A stretch of 64,000 nt of DNA, from NCBI GenBank assembly GCA_965229605.1, contig OZ245892.1, forward strand, positions 1,860,001-1,924,000, given 5' to 3'. The notes under the pieces were generated by a model. It searched no databases. It saw nothing but the letters and a program-made list of their open reading frames with translations, and was not told the DNA's origin. Each line of letters begins with the position of its first letter. The first letter of the stretch is position 1. This document shows, piece after piece, positions 1-9,023 of this stretch. The DNA is from G965229605 sp965229605. GTDB lineage: Bacteria; Pseudomonadota; Alphaproteobacteria; CBDDJK01. A program made the position numbers and the translations under genes.

Positions 1-354
1 CGGGGCAGAACGGGAGCTTTGAATAGTATTTGAACATTCCGCATACACAATACATGGGGCCTCCAGCGCAACGAATTGCTCCACCTGCTGGCGCACGGCC
101 TGCGTTTCTGCTTCAAAATCACGGGTCAAACTGCTGCCCGCACACCAGCCCCCGCATAACGACAGATCATAAGCCTGTAGATAACGGCGCAATTCATCCG
201 GGTTTGAGGGCATCCGCTGACCGCGCTCAACCCCGGAATAGCCTATCTTCTGCGAATCCGCCAAGGCTTGCTCCATCGTATAGGCCGCCGTTAAATCCGG
301 CAAATCATCATTTTGCCAGGCAATCAGCGACACCCCGATTTTGACAGCACCCAT
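1..354 (-). CDS. iolE: Inosose dehydratase, N-terminal part (cut by window edge)
   Basis: This is the first 118 codons of 2-keto-myo-inositol dehydratase, which removes water from scyllo-inosose in the cytoplasmic myo-inositol pathway. The reverse-strand reading begins at ATG 354 with MGAVKIGVSLIAWQNDDLPD and continues through AAYTMEQAL and GYSGVERG, all typical of the IolE TIM-barrel N-terminus. It stays open to base 1, so the C-terminal part lies outside. It starts 2 bp after the iolD stop, which makes it the fourth gene of an iolG-iolC-iolD-iolE operon. The family assignment rests on the N-terminal motif and on the operon context; both agree. Confidence 0.9.
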   Translation of the reverse strand, partial: MGAVKIGVSLIAWQNDDLPDLTAAYTMEQALADSQKIGYSGVERGQRMPSNPDELRRYLQAYDLSLCGGWCAGSSLTRDFEAETQAVRQQVEQFVALEAPCIVYAECSNTIQSSRSAP

Positions 355-356
355 CT

Positions 357-2201
357 CTAAACCTTTCGCTGGCTTTTGCGTTTTTGCTCATAGTCCGCAC
401 GCGCCGCATTCACTTGTCGGCGGGGCGAGACTTCCGGCACACCAACCTCCCACCAGGCACCGCCATGCGGAGTTGAAGGATAAGGATCGGTTTCAATCAC
501 AATAACATAGGGCCGTTTTACCGCCGCAGATTCGCTTCTAGCCCGCTGCAAATGTTCTTCCAGATCAGCAATATTGTCGGCTTTCACCGCAATCGCCCCC
601 ATCGCTGCCGCATGGGCAACAAAATCAATCTTTGACGGATTGACATGTTCTGCCGTATCCAGAAGATTGTTAAATTCAGCCCCGCCAGTCCCCATCTGCA
701 GGCGATTGATACAGCCAAACCCACGATTATCCGTAATCACCACGGTAAATTCAATGCCCATCATCGCCGCCGTTGCCAGTTCCGAATTGGCCATCATATA
801 GGACCCGTCTCCGGCAAAGCAGACAATATTCTTCTCTGGTGCAGCCAGTTTAATGCCAAGTGCACCCGCAATTTCATAGCCCATACAGCTATAGCCATAT
901 TCCATATGATAGGACCCGGGCTTTCCGGCTTTCCATAATTTATGCAATTCACCCGGCATGGTTCCGGCTGCACACATGGCAATCGTTTCTTCATCCGCAG
1001 AACGCTGAACCGCCCCGATCACCTGCATATCGCTTGGCAATGTATTTCCCTCATCAGGCGGATCGGTCAATGGGTCAACCTTGGCAAACCATTGGGTTTT
1101 CAACTTGGCATCGGGGGCAGAAAAGTGATTTTTCTTCAACTGTGCTGACAGGGCATCAAGGCCCGCCCCGGCATCGCCGCATAAAGGCACGGCCCCGTGT
1201 TTAAAGGCATCATAGGCCTGAATATTCAAACTGATCAACTGGCAGTCCGGTCTCGAAAAAAGCGACCAGGAACCCGTGGTAAAATCCTGAAAGCGGGTGC
1301 CGACCCCCAGCACCACATCTGCCGTGGCGCAGATATGGTTGGCACTTTCTGCCCCGGTCACCCCGACCGGGCCAAAGTTTAACGGATGATCCCATGGCAA
1401 GGCAGATTTCCCGGCCTGGGTTTCAACCACCGGAATCCGGTGCCTTTCAACAAATCTTTTCAGATTCGCGCAGGCGTGCGCATAATGGACCCCGCCCCCG
1501 GCAACAATGACCGGATGCTCGCCCTGACGCAAAAGATCGGCAACCGCAGACAATTCGTCCGGGTCAGACAGCATCACTCGCCGATGCCAGGTTTTTTGTT
1601 TAAAAAACTCTTCGGGCCAGTCAAAAGCCTCGGCCTGGACATCCTGACAAAAGGACAGGGTCACCGGCCCGCATTCTGCCGGATCGGTCATTGTCCGCAA
1701 GGCCCGTGGCAGGGCAGTCAAAAGCTGCTCCGGGCGGGTGATGCGATCAAAATAGCGGCTGATTGGCCTGAAACAATCATTGGCACTGATGGTCCCGTCC
1801 TGAAAATGTTCAACCTGCTGCAAGACCGGGTCCGGCCCGCGATGGGCAAAAACATCCCCCGGAACCAAAAGCACCGGCAAACGGTTGACATGGGCCAACG
1901 CACAGGCGGTGACCAGATTGGTGGCTCCCGGCCCGATAGAGGTCGTCACCATCATGGCACGGGTGCGGCGTAATTGCTTGGCATAGGCAATCGCACTATG
2001 GGCCATGGTCTGTTCATTATGCCCGCGCAAGGTCGGCAACTGGTCCCTTACCTGATATAGGGCCTCCCCCAGTCCAGCGACATTGCCATGGCCGAAAATA
2101 GCCCAGCAACCTGCGATAAACCGGTCTCCCTCCTCGGTCATTTGTGCAGCAAGATAACGGGTCATGGCCTGAGCAGCCGTCAGGCGAATGGTTGCACTCA
2201 T
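357..2201 (-). CDS. iolD: 3D-(3,5/4)-trihydroxycyclohexane-1,2-dione acylhydrolase
   Basis: IolD opens the cyclohexane-dione ring made by IolE to give 5-deoxy-glucuronate, using thiamine diphosphate. The 614-residue length is normal for the family. The three-domain ThDP-enzyme layout is visible: an N-terminal Pyr domain with IFGHGNVAGLGEAL (containing the cofactor-activating Glu), a central domain with VIVAGGGVHYA, and a C-terminal PP domain with GDGSYMMANSELATA near residue 465, the GDG...N metal/ThDP motif. The TSIGPGATN segment is also typical. It lies 15 bp downstream of iolC and 2 bp upstream of iolE, so translation is probably coupled. No regulator or iolB/iolA is in view; they may lie beyond the left edge. 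Confidence 0.95.
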   Translation of the reverse strand: MSATIRLTAAQAMTRYLAAQMTEEGDRFIAGCWAIFGHGNVAGLGEALYQVRDQLPTLRGHNEQTMAHSAIAYAKQLRRTRAMMVTTSIGPGATNLVTACALAHVNRLPVLLVPGDVFAHRGPDPVLQQVEHFQDGTISANDCFRPISRYFDRITRPEQLLTALPRALRTMTDPAECGPVTLSFCQDVQAEAFDWPEEFFKQKTWHRRVMLSDPDELSAVADLLRQGEHPVIVAGGGVHYAHACANLKRFVERHRIPVVETQAGKSALPWDHPLNFGPVGVTGAESANHICATADVVLGVGTRFQDFTTGSWSLFSRPDCQLISLNIQAYDAFKHGAVPLCGDAGAGLDALSAQLKKNHFSAPDAKLKTQWFAKVDPLTDPPDEGNTLPSDMQVIGAVQRSADEETIAMCAAGTMPGELHKLWKAGKPGSYHMEYGYSCMGYEIAGALGIKLAAPEKNIVCFAGDGSYMMANSELATAAMMGIEFTVVITDNRGFGCINRLQMGTGGAEFNNLLDTAEHVNPSKIDFVAHAAAMGAIAVKADNIADLEEHLQRARSESAAVKRPYVIVIETDPYPSTPHGGAWWEVGVPEVSPRRQVNAARADYEQKRKSQRKV

Positions 2202-2216
2202 TGTCTTGATCCCCTT

Positions 2217-4136
2217 TTAAGCATCTGTCCCCTCCCATAACGCACATAAATCTGCATAATTACCGCGCATTTCCTGGATGGCCTGATCATCGCCGATTTC
2301 TCCCGCCAGCCAGCGGCGGGCCGCATCACCAAAAATCGTACGCCCGACCGCAAAACCTTTCACCAGTTCTTGTTGCCTCGCCAGGGCAAAACTTTCTGAA
2401 AGCACTGCCTTCGCCGCATCAAGGCCAAGCACAAGAATGCCCCGCACATGCGGATCATTTCGGATGATCGCTGCCGATACCTTGTCCCATGCGCCCGCAC
2501 TTTGTAAAGGCTCCAGTTTCCACCAGTCAGGATAGACCGATAAATCATAAAACCGCTGAATCAACTCGGCTGTCGTCCACTCATCAACCGGACCAACCTT
2601 TGACGGCACCAATTCCAGCAAAAACTCAAGCCGGTTGCGCCGGGCCGCATGAAACAAACGCAAAACCGTCTGGCTTTGCGCCTGCCACATCGCCTGATCA
2701 TCATCCGGATGACAAAAACATAAAGCCTTGACCACATGGGAAAGCGGCCACTCCTTTAACCCGCCATAATCAGGGCCGATACCGTCCTCCAGCACCAGGG
2801 GGCGCGATCCGGGCAACTCAACCGGGCGACCAATCCACAGGTTTGTCTCCGCCGCCTTATATAACACATCCTGACCAAAGCGATCATCACATAACACCCC
2901 ATAGCCCGGCTGACCCGCCGCCACCTGTTTTACCACCTCCAGACACAGACCCTTAAAGCGGGCTATTTTTTCAGGCGTTGCGCCTTTCATCTCCATAAAC
3001 TGGCTGCGGTGGTCAAAAGCAAAAACCCGCAAAACCGGATAATCAACCACCGGATTGGAAACCGTCCGGTTGGTCGCCCAGTGGATTTGCTCCAGCTTCA
3101 CATCCTTGCGCAAGGCCTTATGCGTGATCTTGTGCGACAGAAAAAACTCTAACTCCTCCAGGCTGGGATAAGACGGCGCACATCCATGACGGCTCACCGC
3201 CAGACTGCCACAGGCATTGGCATAGGTCAGCGCGGTTTCCCAACCCTCCCCCGCCAGCCAGCCTTTAAGCAAACCCGCCATAAAGCCGTCTCCGGCGCCA
3301 AGGACGTTAAAAACCTCAATCGGAAAGCCCGGCCCGCTGATCCCCGCATCCAGCGAATCAGGAATATCAGCCGGAAAGGCACTGGCCCCCATTGGCCCGC
3401 GCTTGCAGACCAATGTCGCATTGCTTACTGAACGCACGGAACGCAAGGCCTTGATCGTGTCCGTTGATCCCCCGGCAATATGAAATTCTTCTTCGGTGCC
3501 GACAATCAGATCAAAGAAATGCAAGGTTTCTTGAAGTTTCTCCGTGACTCTTGCGCTTTCAATATAGCGGCTTTCGCCATCGTTATGACGGGCGTTATGG
3601 CTGTCAACCCGCCATAGATTGGGCCGATAATCAATATCAAGCCCTGTCTGCAGCCCGTTTTCACACGCAATTTCAAGGGCTTTCAGAGTTGCGGCTTCAA
3701 CTTGCGGGTGGGAAAGATGGGTGCCGGTGGCAACCAGAGCCCGCGACTGTTTGATAAAGGCGGGGTCAATATCATCCGGGCATAAAGCCATATCCGCACA
3801 ATTTTCGCGGTAGAAAATCAATGGAAACTGGCTTTGATCGCGTATCCCCAAAAGCACCAGCGCGGTCAGGCGTTCAGGATCGGTTTTAACCCCGCGCACA
3901 TCAACGCCTTCACGGATAAGCTGTTCACGCACAAAACGCCCCATATGTTCATCGCCAACCCGGGTAATAAGGGCCGATTTCAAGCCAAGACGCGCCGCGC
4001 CAGCCGCAATATTGGTCGGCGAGCCGCCAATATATTTTTCAAAAGACCCCATATCCTCCAGCCGCCCGCCAACCTGCGTGCCATAAAGGTCAGCCGAAGC
4101 CCGCCCGATGGTAATGACATCCAAGGTCTTACGCAC
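2217..4136 (-). CDS. iolC: Bifunctional 5-dehydro-2-deoxygluconokinase IolC with C-terminal DUF2090 domain
   Basis: The N-terminal half (about residues 5-330) is a PfkB/ribokinase domain that phosphorylates 5-dehydro-2-deoxygluconate. It begins LDVITIGRASADLYG and carries the PfkB signature GAGDGFMAGLLKG with its catalytic Asp. The C-terminal half (from about VVDYPVLRVFAFDHRSQF) is the DUF2090 aldolase-like domain found fused to IolC in many proteobacteria. I chose the GTG at 4136, 4 bp after the iolG stop and just before KTLDVITIG; longer readings would run back into iolG. This gives 639 residues, usual for the fused form. The fusion may supply the next, IolJ-like step, but that is inference. 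Confidence 0.93.
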   Translation of the reverse strand: MRKTLDVITIGRASADLYGTQVGGRLEDMGSFEKYIGGSPTNIAAGAARLGLKSALITRVGDEHMGRFVREQLIREGVDVRGVKTDPERLTALVLLGIRDQSQFPLIFYRENCADMALCPDDIDPAFIKQSRALVATGTHLSHPQVEAATLKALEIACENGLQTGLDIDYRPNLWRVDSHNARHNDGESRYIESARVTEKLQETLHFFDLIVGTEEEFHIAGGSTDTIKALRSVRSVSNATLVCKRGPMGASAFPADIPDSLDAGISGPGFPIEVFNVLGAGDGFMAGLLKGWLAGEGWETALTYANACGSLAVSRHGCAPSYPSLEELEFFLSHKITHKALRKDVKLEQIHWATNRTVSNPVVDYPVLRVFAFDHRSQFMEMKGATPEKIARFKGLCLEVVKQVAAGQPGYGVLCDDRFGQDVLYKAAETNLWIGRPVELPGSRPLVLEDGIGPDYGGLKEWPLSHVVKALCFCHPDDDQAMWQAQSQTVLRLFHAARRNRLEFLLELVPSKVGPVDEWTTAELIQRFYDLSVYPDWWKLEPLQSAGAWDKVSAAIIRNDPHVRGILVLGLDAAKAVLSESFALARQQELVKGFAVGRTIFGDAARRWLAGEIGDDQAIQEMRGNYADLCALWEGTDA

Positions 4137-4140
4137 GGAC

Positions 4141-5142
4141 TTATCCGATAATATCTGAAAGTTCGACAGGTTCACCGCTTTTTGCGGATTTGGTCGCGGC
4201 TTCGGCAATCGCCAGAGCCATCACCCCGTCATCAAGCGTAACCGGAAAATCCTTGCCCTGCGTGATGGCATCAACGAAAGCAGCCCATTCAGCTGCATAA
4301 GCCGCCATATAGCGTTCCAGAAAGAAATAGGGGGGCTTGGCCCCGGTGATTCCGTCAACGGTTGATTTCACCAGGGTGTTCTCGCTCATATTTTCGGCTT
4401 GCAGCAGTCCTTTTGACCCCAGAAGTTCAAGCCGCTGGTCATAGCCATAAGCCGCCCGGCGGGAATTTCTGATCACCGCTAATCGTCCATCTTCATACGT
4501 CAGCGTTACAATAGCAGTATCGACATCCCCGGCTTTGGCGATATCGGGATCAACCAGCGTGCTTGCGGCAGCAAAGACACGCACCGGCACCGCCCCCATA
4601 ATATAATGGGTGAGGTCAAAATCATGAATCATCATGTCACGAAAAAGCCCACCAGAGACTTTGATATAGGAAACCGGCGGTGGTTGCGGATCAAAAGAGG
4701 TCACGGACAGCAATTCGGTCTTGCCGATTTCTCCCCGTCCAGCCGCTTCCTTGAGCGCACGAAAACTGGGGTCAAATCGCCGGTTAAACCCGATCATCAC
4801 CGATTTCTTGGCTTCTGCGACCTTTTGGCGACAAGCCTGCGCCCGCGCCAGGCTGAGATCAACCGGCTTTTCACATAAAACCCATTTTCCGGCCGCCGTG
4901 GCGGCTTCGATAAAGTCCGAATGCGTATCGGTTGAAGACGCAATCAAGACCGCATCAATCGCTGGATCAGCCAGGATTGCATCAGAGCTTTCGACCTTTG
5001 CCCCATAGTCCGCCGCCAGTTTTTGAGCATTTTCAAGGACAACATCTGAGACAGCAACCAGCCTGCTGCCGGGATGGGACGCGATTGTGCGGGCATGTAC
5101 GGCCCCGATGCGTCCAGCCCCCAAAAGGCCGATATTCAGCAT
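4141..5142 (-). CDS. iolG: Inositol 2-dehydrogenase (Gfo/Idh/MocA family)
   Basis: This NAD-dependent enzyme oxidises myo-inositol to scyllo-inosose, the entry step of the pathway. The 333-residue protein has the Rossmann motif GAGRIG at residues 8-13, the family CEKP motif at 90-93 with catalytic Lys92, and RDMMIHDFD near 168-176, where Asp169 and His173 match the Lys-Asp-His catalytic set of bacterial inositol dehydrogenases. The start ATG 5142 follows a strong ribosome binding site (AAAAAGGAGG) by a few bases; an upstream in-frame ATG was rejected for lack of one. It heads the iol operon and is divergent from an mttB-family gene across a 75-bp gap that must hold both promoters. Confidence 0.93.
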   Translation of the reverse strand: MLNIGLLGAGRIGAVHARTIASHPGSRLVAVSDVVLENAQKLAADYGAKVESSDAILADPAIDAVLIASSTDTHSDFIEAATAAGKWVLCEKPVDLSLARAQACRQKVAEAKKSVMIGFNRRFDPSFRALKEAAGRGEIGKTELLSVTSFDPQPPPVSYIKVSGGLFRDMMIHDFDLTHYIMGAVPVRVFAAASTLVDPDIAKAGDVDTAIVTLTYEDGRLAVIRNSRRAAYGYDQRLELLGSKGLLQAENMSENTLVKSTVDGITGAKPPYFFLERYMAAYAAEWAAFVDAITQGKDFPVTLDDGVMALAIAEAATKSAKSGEPVELSDIIG

Positions 5143-5217
5143 AATCCCCTCCTTTTTAACGGACCTGCAACTCATTTTTGCTTTGTCTAATATATATAGA
5201 AAGACTATGGCTAAGTC

Positions 5218-6792
5218 ATGAACAAAAATAGACAAAACAGCTTGCAAGAGTCCAAATTTGGTGGACGGGCTGGCGGCAGGCAGGCCCGGCGCACAACCCG
5301 AAAAGCCATTTCATCGGGGATGCTGCCGGGCTTTGAAAACCGGCTGCCGCGCTGTGATATTCTGGACGCCACAGAGGTCGAGCGTATTGATCAAGCCTCT
5401 ATGGATATTCTTGAAAATACCGGCGTGGTCTTCCGTGATCCGGTCGCGCTTGCCGACTGGACAAAGGCCGGGGCCCGCGTGGTCGGGGAGCGCGTCTATC
5501 CCGACCGGGGCCTGATTAAAGACCTGATCCGTACCATTCCCCCTCAATTTACCTATCATGCCCGCAATCCGTCCAAAAACCTCCAGCTGGGCGGGCGTCA
5601 TACAATCTTCGTCCCCATGACAGGCGCTCCCTATCTGCGCGATCTGGACGATAAACGCCGCAGCCCGACACTTGACGATCTCGCCATGTTCCATAAACTC
5701 TCGCATATGCTGCCCGCCCTCCATTCAAGCGCGCACCATATCGTCGAACCCTGCGATCACCCAATCTCGCACCGCCACCTGCGCATTACCTATTCATCCA
5801 TGAAACATTCCGACAAACTCTTCATGGGCATGACAACCTCCCCAAAAAATGCCGAAGATGTCATGGAGATGTGCGCTATCCTGTTCGGAGAAAATTTCCT
5901 CGAAACTCACGCCGTAACCACCGGAAATTGCAACGGAAACTCCCCGCTTGTCTGGGACGAAACCATGCTTGGCGCCATGCGGGCTTTTTGTAAACGTAAC
6001 CAACCAGTTCTCTGCTCCCCCTTCGTGCTTGGCGGGGCCAATACCCCGGCCTCGGTCGCAGCATCGGTCGCGCAATTAAATGCTGAAGCTCTATCTGCCC
6101 TTGCCTATACCCAAATCGTGCGAAAAGGCTGCCCGGCAATCTATGGGCATTACCTCTCAACCGTCTCCATGAAATCAGGCGCACCCATGGCGGGAACCCC
6201 CGAAATAAGCCTGATGAACTTCATGATCGGACAAATGGCCCGCTTCTATAATCTGCCCTGGCGAACCTCCAACACATTGGGCGGGGCCAAAACATTTGAT
6301 GCCCAGGCTGGCTATGAATCAGCGACAACCCTGTCGGCGGTCCTTCATGCCGGGGCCAATTATATCTGGCATTCGGCAGGCTGGAATGAAGCCGGGATGC
6401 ATTGTTCTGTAGCAAAATTCATTGTCGATGCCGAACAATGCGCTATGGGCCACCGCATGGCCAGCGGGCTGCGCTGGGATGATTTTGACACCGCCCTTTC
6501 AGCGATTGACGATATCGGTCCCGGTGGCCATTTTCTTGGTCATGAACATACGCAGGAGAATTTTCAGACGGCCTTTTTCATGCCGGAGCTTTTTGACAAT
6601 AACTCGATTGAGCAATGGATTGCTGAAGGATCAATCGAGATCACACAGCGGGCCTTGCAAAAAGCCCGGCAGCTGCTGGATGCTTATGAAGAGCCCGCCC
6701 TTGACCCGGCAAAAGACGAGGCCTTGCGCGATTATATCGCCCGGCGGGAGCGCGAAATTCCCAAAGCCGAAGCCCTTAATACAACCCATTAA
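5218..6792 (+). CDS. Trimethylamine methyltransferase (MttB) family protein, non-pyrrolysine, copy 1
   Basis: This is a cytoplasmic COG5598-type methyltransferase of 524 residues. Pyrrolysine-free members characterised elsewhere demethylate quaternary amines such as glycine betaine, proline betaine, carnitine or gamma-butyrobetaine, passing the methyl group to a corrinoid protein. The family's basic, Gly-rich N-terminus (GGRAGGRQARR) is followed by a barrel with ENTGVVFRDP, LHSSAHHIVEPCD, VTTGNCNGNSPLVWD and GGHFLGHEHTQENFQTAFF. The frame is open with no internal TAG, so no pyrrolysine is used. It is divergent from iolG and ends 1 bp before convergent kdsB. No corrinoid-protein gene is adjacent, so substrate and acceptor are unknown. 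A paralogue lies at 34927-36516. Confidence 0.87.
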   Translation: MNKNRQNSLQESKFGGRAGGRQARRTTRKAISSGMLPGFENRLPRCDILDATEVERIDQASMDILENTGVVFRDPVALADWTKAGARVVGERVYPDRGLIKDLIRTIPPQFTYHARNPSKNLQLGGRHTIFVPMTGAPYLRDLDDKRRSPTLDDLAMFHKLSHMLPALHSSAHHIVEPCDHPISHRHLRITYSSMKHSDKLFMGMTTSPKNAEDVMEMCAILFGENFLETHAVTTGNCNGNSPLVWDETMLGAMRAFCKRNQPVLCSPFVLGGANTPASVAASVAQLNAEALSALAYTQIVRKGCPAIYGHYLSTVSMKSGAPMAGTPEISLMNFMIGQMARFYNLPWRTSNTLGGAKTFDAQAGYESATTLSAVLHAGANYIWHSAGWNEAGMHCSVAKFIVDAEQCAMGHRMASGLRWDDFDTALSAIDDIGPGGHFLGHEHTQENFQTAFFMPELFDNNSIEQWIAEGSIEITQRALQKARQLLDAYEEPALDPAKDEALRDYIARREREIPKAEALNTTH

Positions 6793-6793
6793 A

Positions 6794-7567
6794 TCATTCT
6801 ATTGTCTGGGCATATTGACGGCGCACGGCAGCAAGGTCCTCTTTTGTATCCACCCCGACCGGACAATCGGCGACAATTTCAACAATAATCTTCATCTGAT
6901 TTTCAAGCGCGCGTAACTGTTCAAGCTTTTCACGCTGCTCCAGCATTCCGGGTGGAAGACCGACAAACCGGTGCAGAGCTGCCCGGCGAAAACCGTAAAG
7001 ACCGATATGATGGAAAAGCGGCCCGTCCCCATAAGGCGCACGCGCACGGGTAAAGGCCAGGGCAGAGGCCTTATCGCCAATCTTGCTTACTGCGGCAATG
7101 ACTTTGACAATATTCGGATTATCATATTCATCTTCCGCCGCAGGGGCCGCCAGCGTCGCCATATCAGCCCAGTCATTTTCAACCAGCAGCCGATGCAGCC
7201 TGCGAAGTAAATCAGGATCAAGCAGCGGCAAGTCGCCTTGCATATTTATGACATAATCATAGTGACCGTCTGGGTCGAATTGATTTAAAGCCTCGGCAAT
7301 GCGGTCACTGCCACTTGGATGATCCGGGCGGGTCAAACAGCCATAGCCACCAGCTTCTTCAACCACCTTTATAATGTCCGGTTCTGCGGCAGCCACCAGC
7401 ACCGGGCCGAGATTGGCGGCCTGCGCCTGTTTCAGACAATGCACAATCATCGGATCATCACCGATCATGGCCAGCGGTTTTTCGGGGAGCCGGGTAGAGC
7501 GTAGTCTGGCCGGAATCAGGATAATTGTCCGCCCGGCAGATAATGAGGCCTTTGTTGATTCACTCAT
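6794..7567 (-). CDS. kdsB: 3-deoxy-manno-octulosonate cytidylyltransferase
   Basis: KdsB makes CMP-KDO from CTP and KDO for lipopolysaccharide inner-core synthesis, so the cell has a Gram-negative outer membrane. The 257-residue protein begins its nucleotide-binding fold with ILIPARLRSTRLPEKPL, has TRPDHPSGSDRIAEAL and VINMQGDLPLL (the metal-binding Asp region), and ends with EQLRALENQMKI and VGVDTKEDL, all diagnostic. Its ATG overlaps the stop of the upstream small membrane protein gene by 4 bp (ATGA), so the two are probably co-translated. The 3' end abuts the mttB-family gene, convergently, with a single base between stops and no obvious terminator. Confidence 0.95.
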   Translation of the reverse strand: MSESTKASLSAGRTIILIPARLRSTRLPEKPLAMIGDDPMIVHCLKQAQAANLGPVLVAAAEPDIIKVVEEAGGYGCLTRPDHPSGSDRIAEALNQFDPDGHYDYVINMQGDLPLLDPDLLRRLHRLLVENDWADMATLAAPAAEDEYDNPNIVKVIAAVSKIGDKASALAFTRARAPYGDGPLFHHIGLYGFRRAALHRFVGLPPGMLEQREKLEQLRALENQMKIIVEIVADCPVGVDTKEDLAAVRRQYAQTIE

Positions 7568-7911
7568 GGATAAGTTACTTGCCCATGGACTTTGCCAGTT
7601 TGCGCATCAAGCAGCAACAAACGCGGCCTTGCAGACACCCCGGACATGGTGCAGTCTGGATCGGCCCCGATTTTGACTTCAATCCAGTCATCAACCAGCC
7701 GGTGGCTAAGCACGGATTCGCAAGGCAAAAGCGGGATTTCTGTGCTATAGGCGTTGGCGTTCTGGCTGTTATTGCCAAGCAGTCTGGATTTCTGGATAAA
7801 GCCATAGACCAGAAGGATCAATCCGATAAGGATCAGGAAGCTCATGACGACAACTGCGCCTTTGACGAGTTTAAGGCCAGCGGGAGCGGGTAAGGGCGAA
7901 GGCGATGTCAT
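7564..7911 (-). CDS. Small membrane-anchored hypothetical protein
   Basis: This 115-residue protein has no function I can name. It starts with a short Pro/Ser-rich stretch, then one strong hydrophobic helix at about residues 18-38 (VKGAVVVMSFLILIGLILLV), followed by a soluble tail with two Cys (LLPCESVL and DPDCTMSG) and the predicted beta-rich LLLLDAQTGKVHGQV. The likely topology is a single-span inner-membrane protein with the tail outside. It shares an ATGA overlap with kdsB and is divergent from an RluA-family gene. From memory, short membrane proteins of this type (DUF6476-like) sit beside pseudouridine synthase genes in alphaproteobacteria; this is a weak link. Confidence 0.65.
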   Translation of the reverse strand: MTSPSPLPAPAGLKLVKGAVVVMSFLILIGLILLVYGFIQKSRLLGNNSQNANAYSTEIPLLPCESVLSHRLVDDWIEVKIGADPDCTMSGVSARPRLLLLDAQTGKVHGQVTYP

Positions 7912-7955
7912 ATCTCAAAGACCGGGCATAGGAAAAAACCAGTGAAAGCAAGACC

Positions 7956-9023
7956 GTGCAGGAATTAGAAACTAGGGTCAGGCGACTATGCCTGATAATT
8001 GCTTCTGATCAAGCGGAAAGACGGCTTGATCAGGCTTTGGCGAGTCTTTTTTCGCTGGAGAGCACCCGGCGTGAAGAAAATATCCGGCGGGACTGGCCGG
8101 TGTTAAGCCGGACTTTGATCAAAAAGCTCATTCAGGAAGGAAGGGTCAGCGTTAATGAGGCCCCGGTTGAGGACCCGGCACGGATTATCCACGAAGGTGA
8201 CAAGATTAGTGTTGATATTCCGCCGCCAGAGCCTTCAACCGCGCAGGCTGCGGCTATCCCGCTTGCTATCTGCTATGAGGATAGAGACATTCTGGTGCTG
8301 AACAAGCCCGCCGGGCTGGTGGTTCATCCTGCCCCCGGAAACCGGGAGGGGACTTTGGTCAATGCGCTCCTCCATCACTGTGGGCCGCAGCTATCGGCGG
8401 TTGGGTCTCCGCAAAGGCCCGGCATCGTCCATCGGCTGGATAAAATGACCAGCGGCCTGATGGTGGTCGCTAAAAGTCCTGAAGCCTATGCCGGGCTGGT
8501 CCCGCAGTTTGCGGCCCATACAATCTCGCGCCAGTATCAGGCCCTGGTCTGGGGTCGTTTGCCCGCAAAAGGGACCTTCAACAAGTCGATTGGCCGCGAT
8601 CCACGCAATCGAAAGCGCATGGCGGCTTTTGCGCCGCTTGACCCTTCACTGCCGTCTCCCACTGGCAAAAAGCCTGCGCTTACCCACTATACACGGCTTG
8701 AAGAATTTCTTGGCGGAACGGCCAGTCTGATTGCCTGTCAACTGATGACCGGACGCACTCATCAAATCCGGGTTCATCTTTCCACAAATGGCAATCCTCT
8801 GGTTGGAGACAAGGACTATGCCAAAAATCGGCCAGCTGTTTCTGCTGGATTAAAGAAAACATCCGCCCAAAAAGAGAACCTTGCGCCTTTATATCAATTC
8901 CCCCGCCAGGCTCTTCATGCCAGCGACCTTGGATTTTTGCACCCTGTCACCGACAAGCCTTTGGACTTTTCATCTGACCTGCCGGATGACTTCAAGAATC
9001 TTCTGGCTGCATTACGTCCATAA
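7956..9023 (+). CDS. rluD: RluA-family 23S rRNA pseudouridine synthase (RluD-like)
   Basis: The protein isomerises uridines in ribosomal RNA. An N-terminal S4 RNA-binding domain (about residues 50-95, including LIKKLIQEGRVSVN) precedes the catalytic domain with ILVLNKPAGLVVHPAPG, GIVHRLDKMTSGLMVVAKS (HRLDK carries the catalytic Asp) and LMTGRTHQIRVHL, the standard RluA motifs. Its 355 residues fit RluD better than the shorter RluA or RluC. The start is uncertain: no good ATG exists, and the GTG at 7956 is the best in-frame choice, with a TAGGGTCAGG repeat falling in its first codons (7973-7982). The last 12 bp overlap the convergent moeA gene. Confidence 0.9.
   Translation: MQELETRVRRLCLIIASDQAERRLDQALASLFSLESTRREENIRRDWPVLSRTLIKKLIQEGRVSVNEAPVEDPARIIHEGDKISVDIPPPEPSTAQAAAIPLAICYEDRDILVLNKPAGLVVHPAPGNREGTLVNALLHHCGPQLSAVGSPQRPGIVHRLDKMTSGLMVVAKSPEAYAGLVPQFAAHTISRQYQALVWGRLPAKGTFNKSIGRDPRNRKRMAAFAPLDPSLPSPTGKKPALTHYTRLEEFLGGTASLIACQLMTGRTHQIRVHLSTNGNPLVGDKDYAKNRPAVSAGLKKTSAQKENLAPLYQFPRQALHASDLGFLHPVTDKPLDFSSDLPDDFKNLLAALRP

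Noticed and set aside
4137..4208. Longer iolC reading starting inside iolG
   Set aside because: It would add 24 residues encoded within the iolG 3' end that match nothing in IolC; the GTG at 4136 fits the operon spacing.
5218..6792. Pyrrolysine in the first MttB homologue
   Set aside because: The frame is open from start to stop with no in-frame TAG, and no pyl genes are visible; the same holds for the second copy at 34927-36516.
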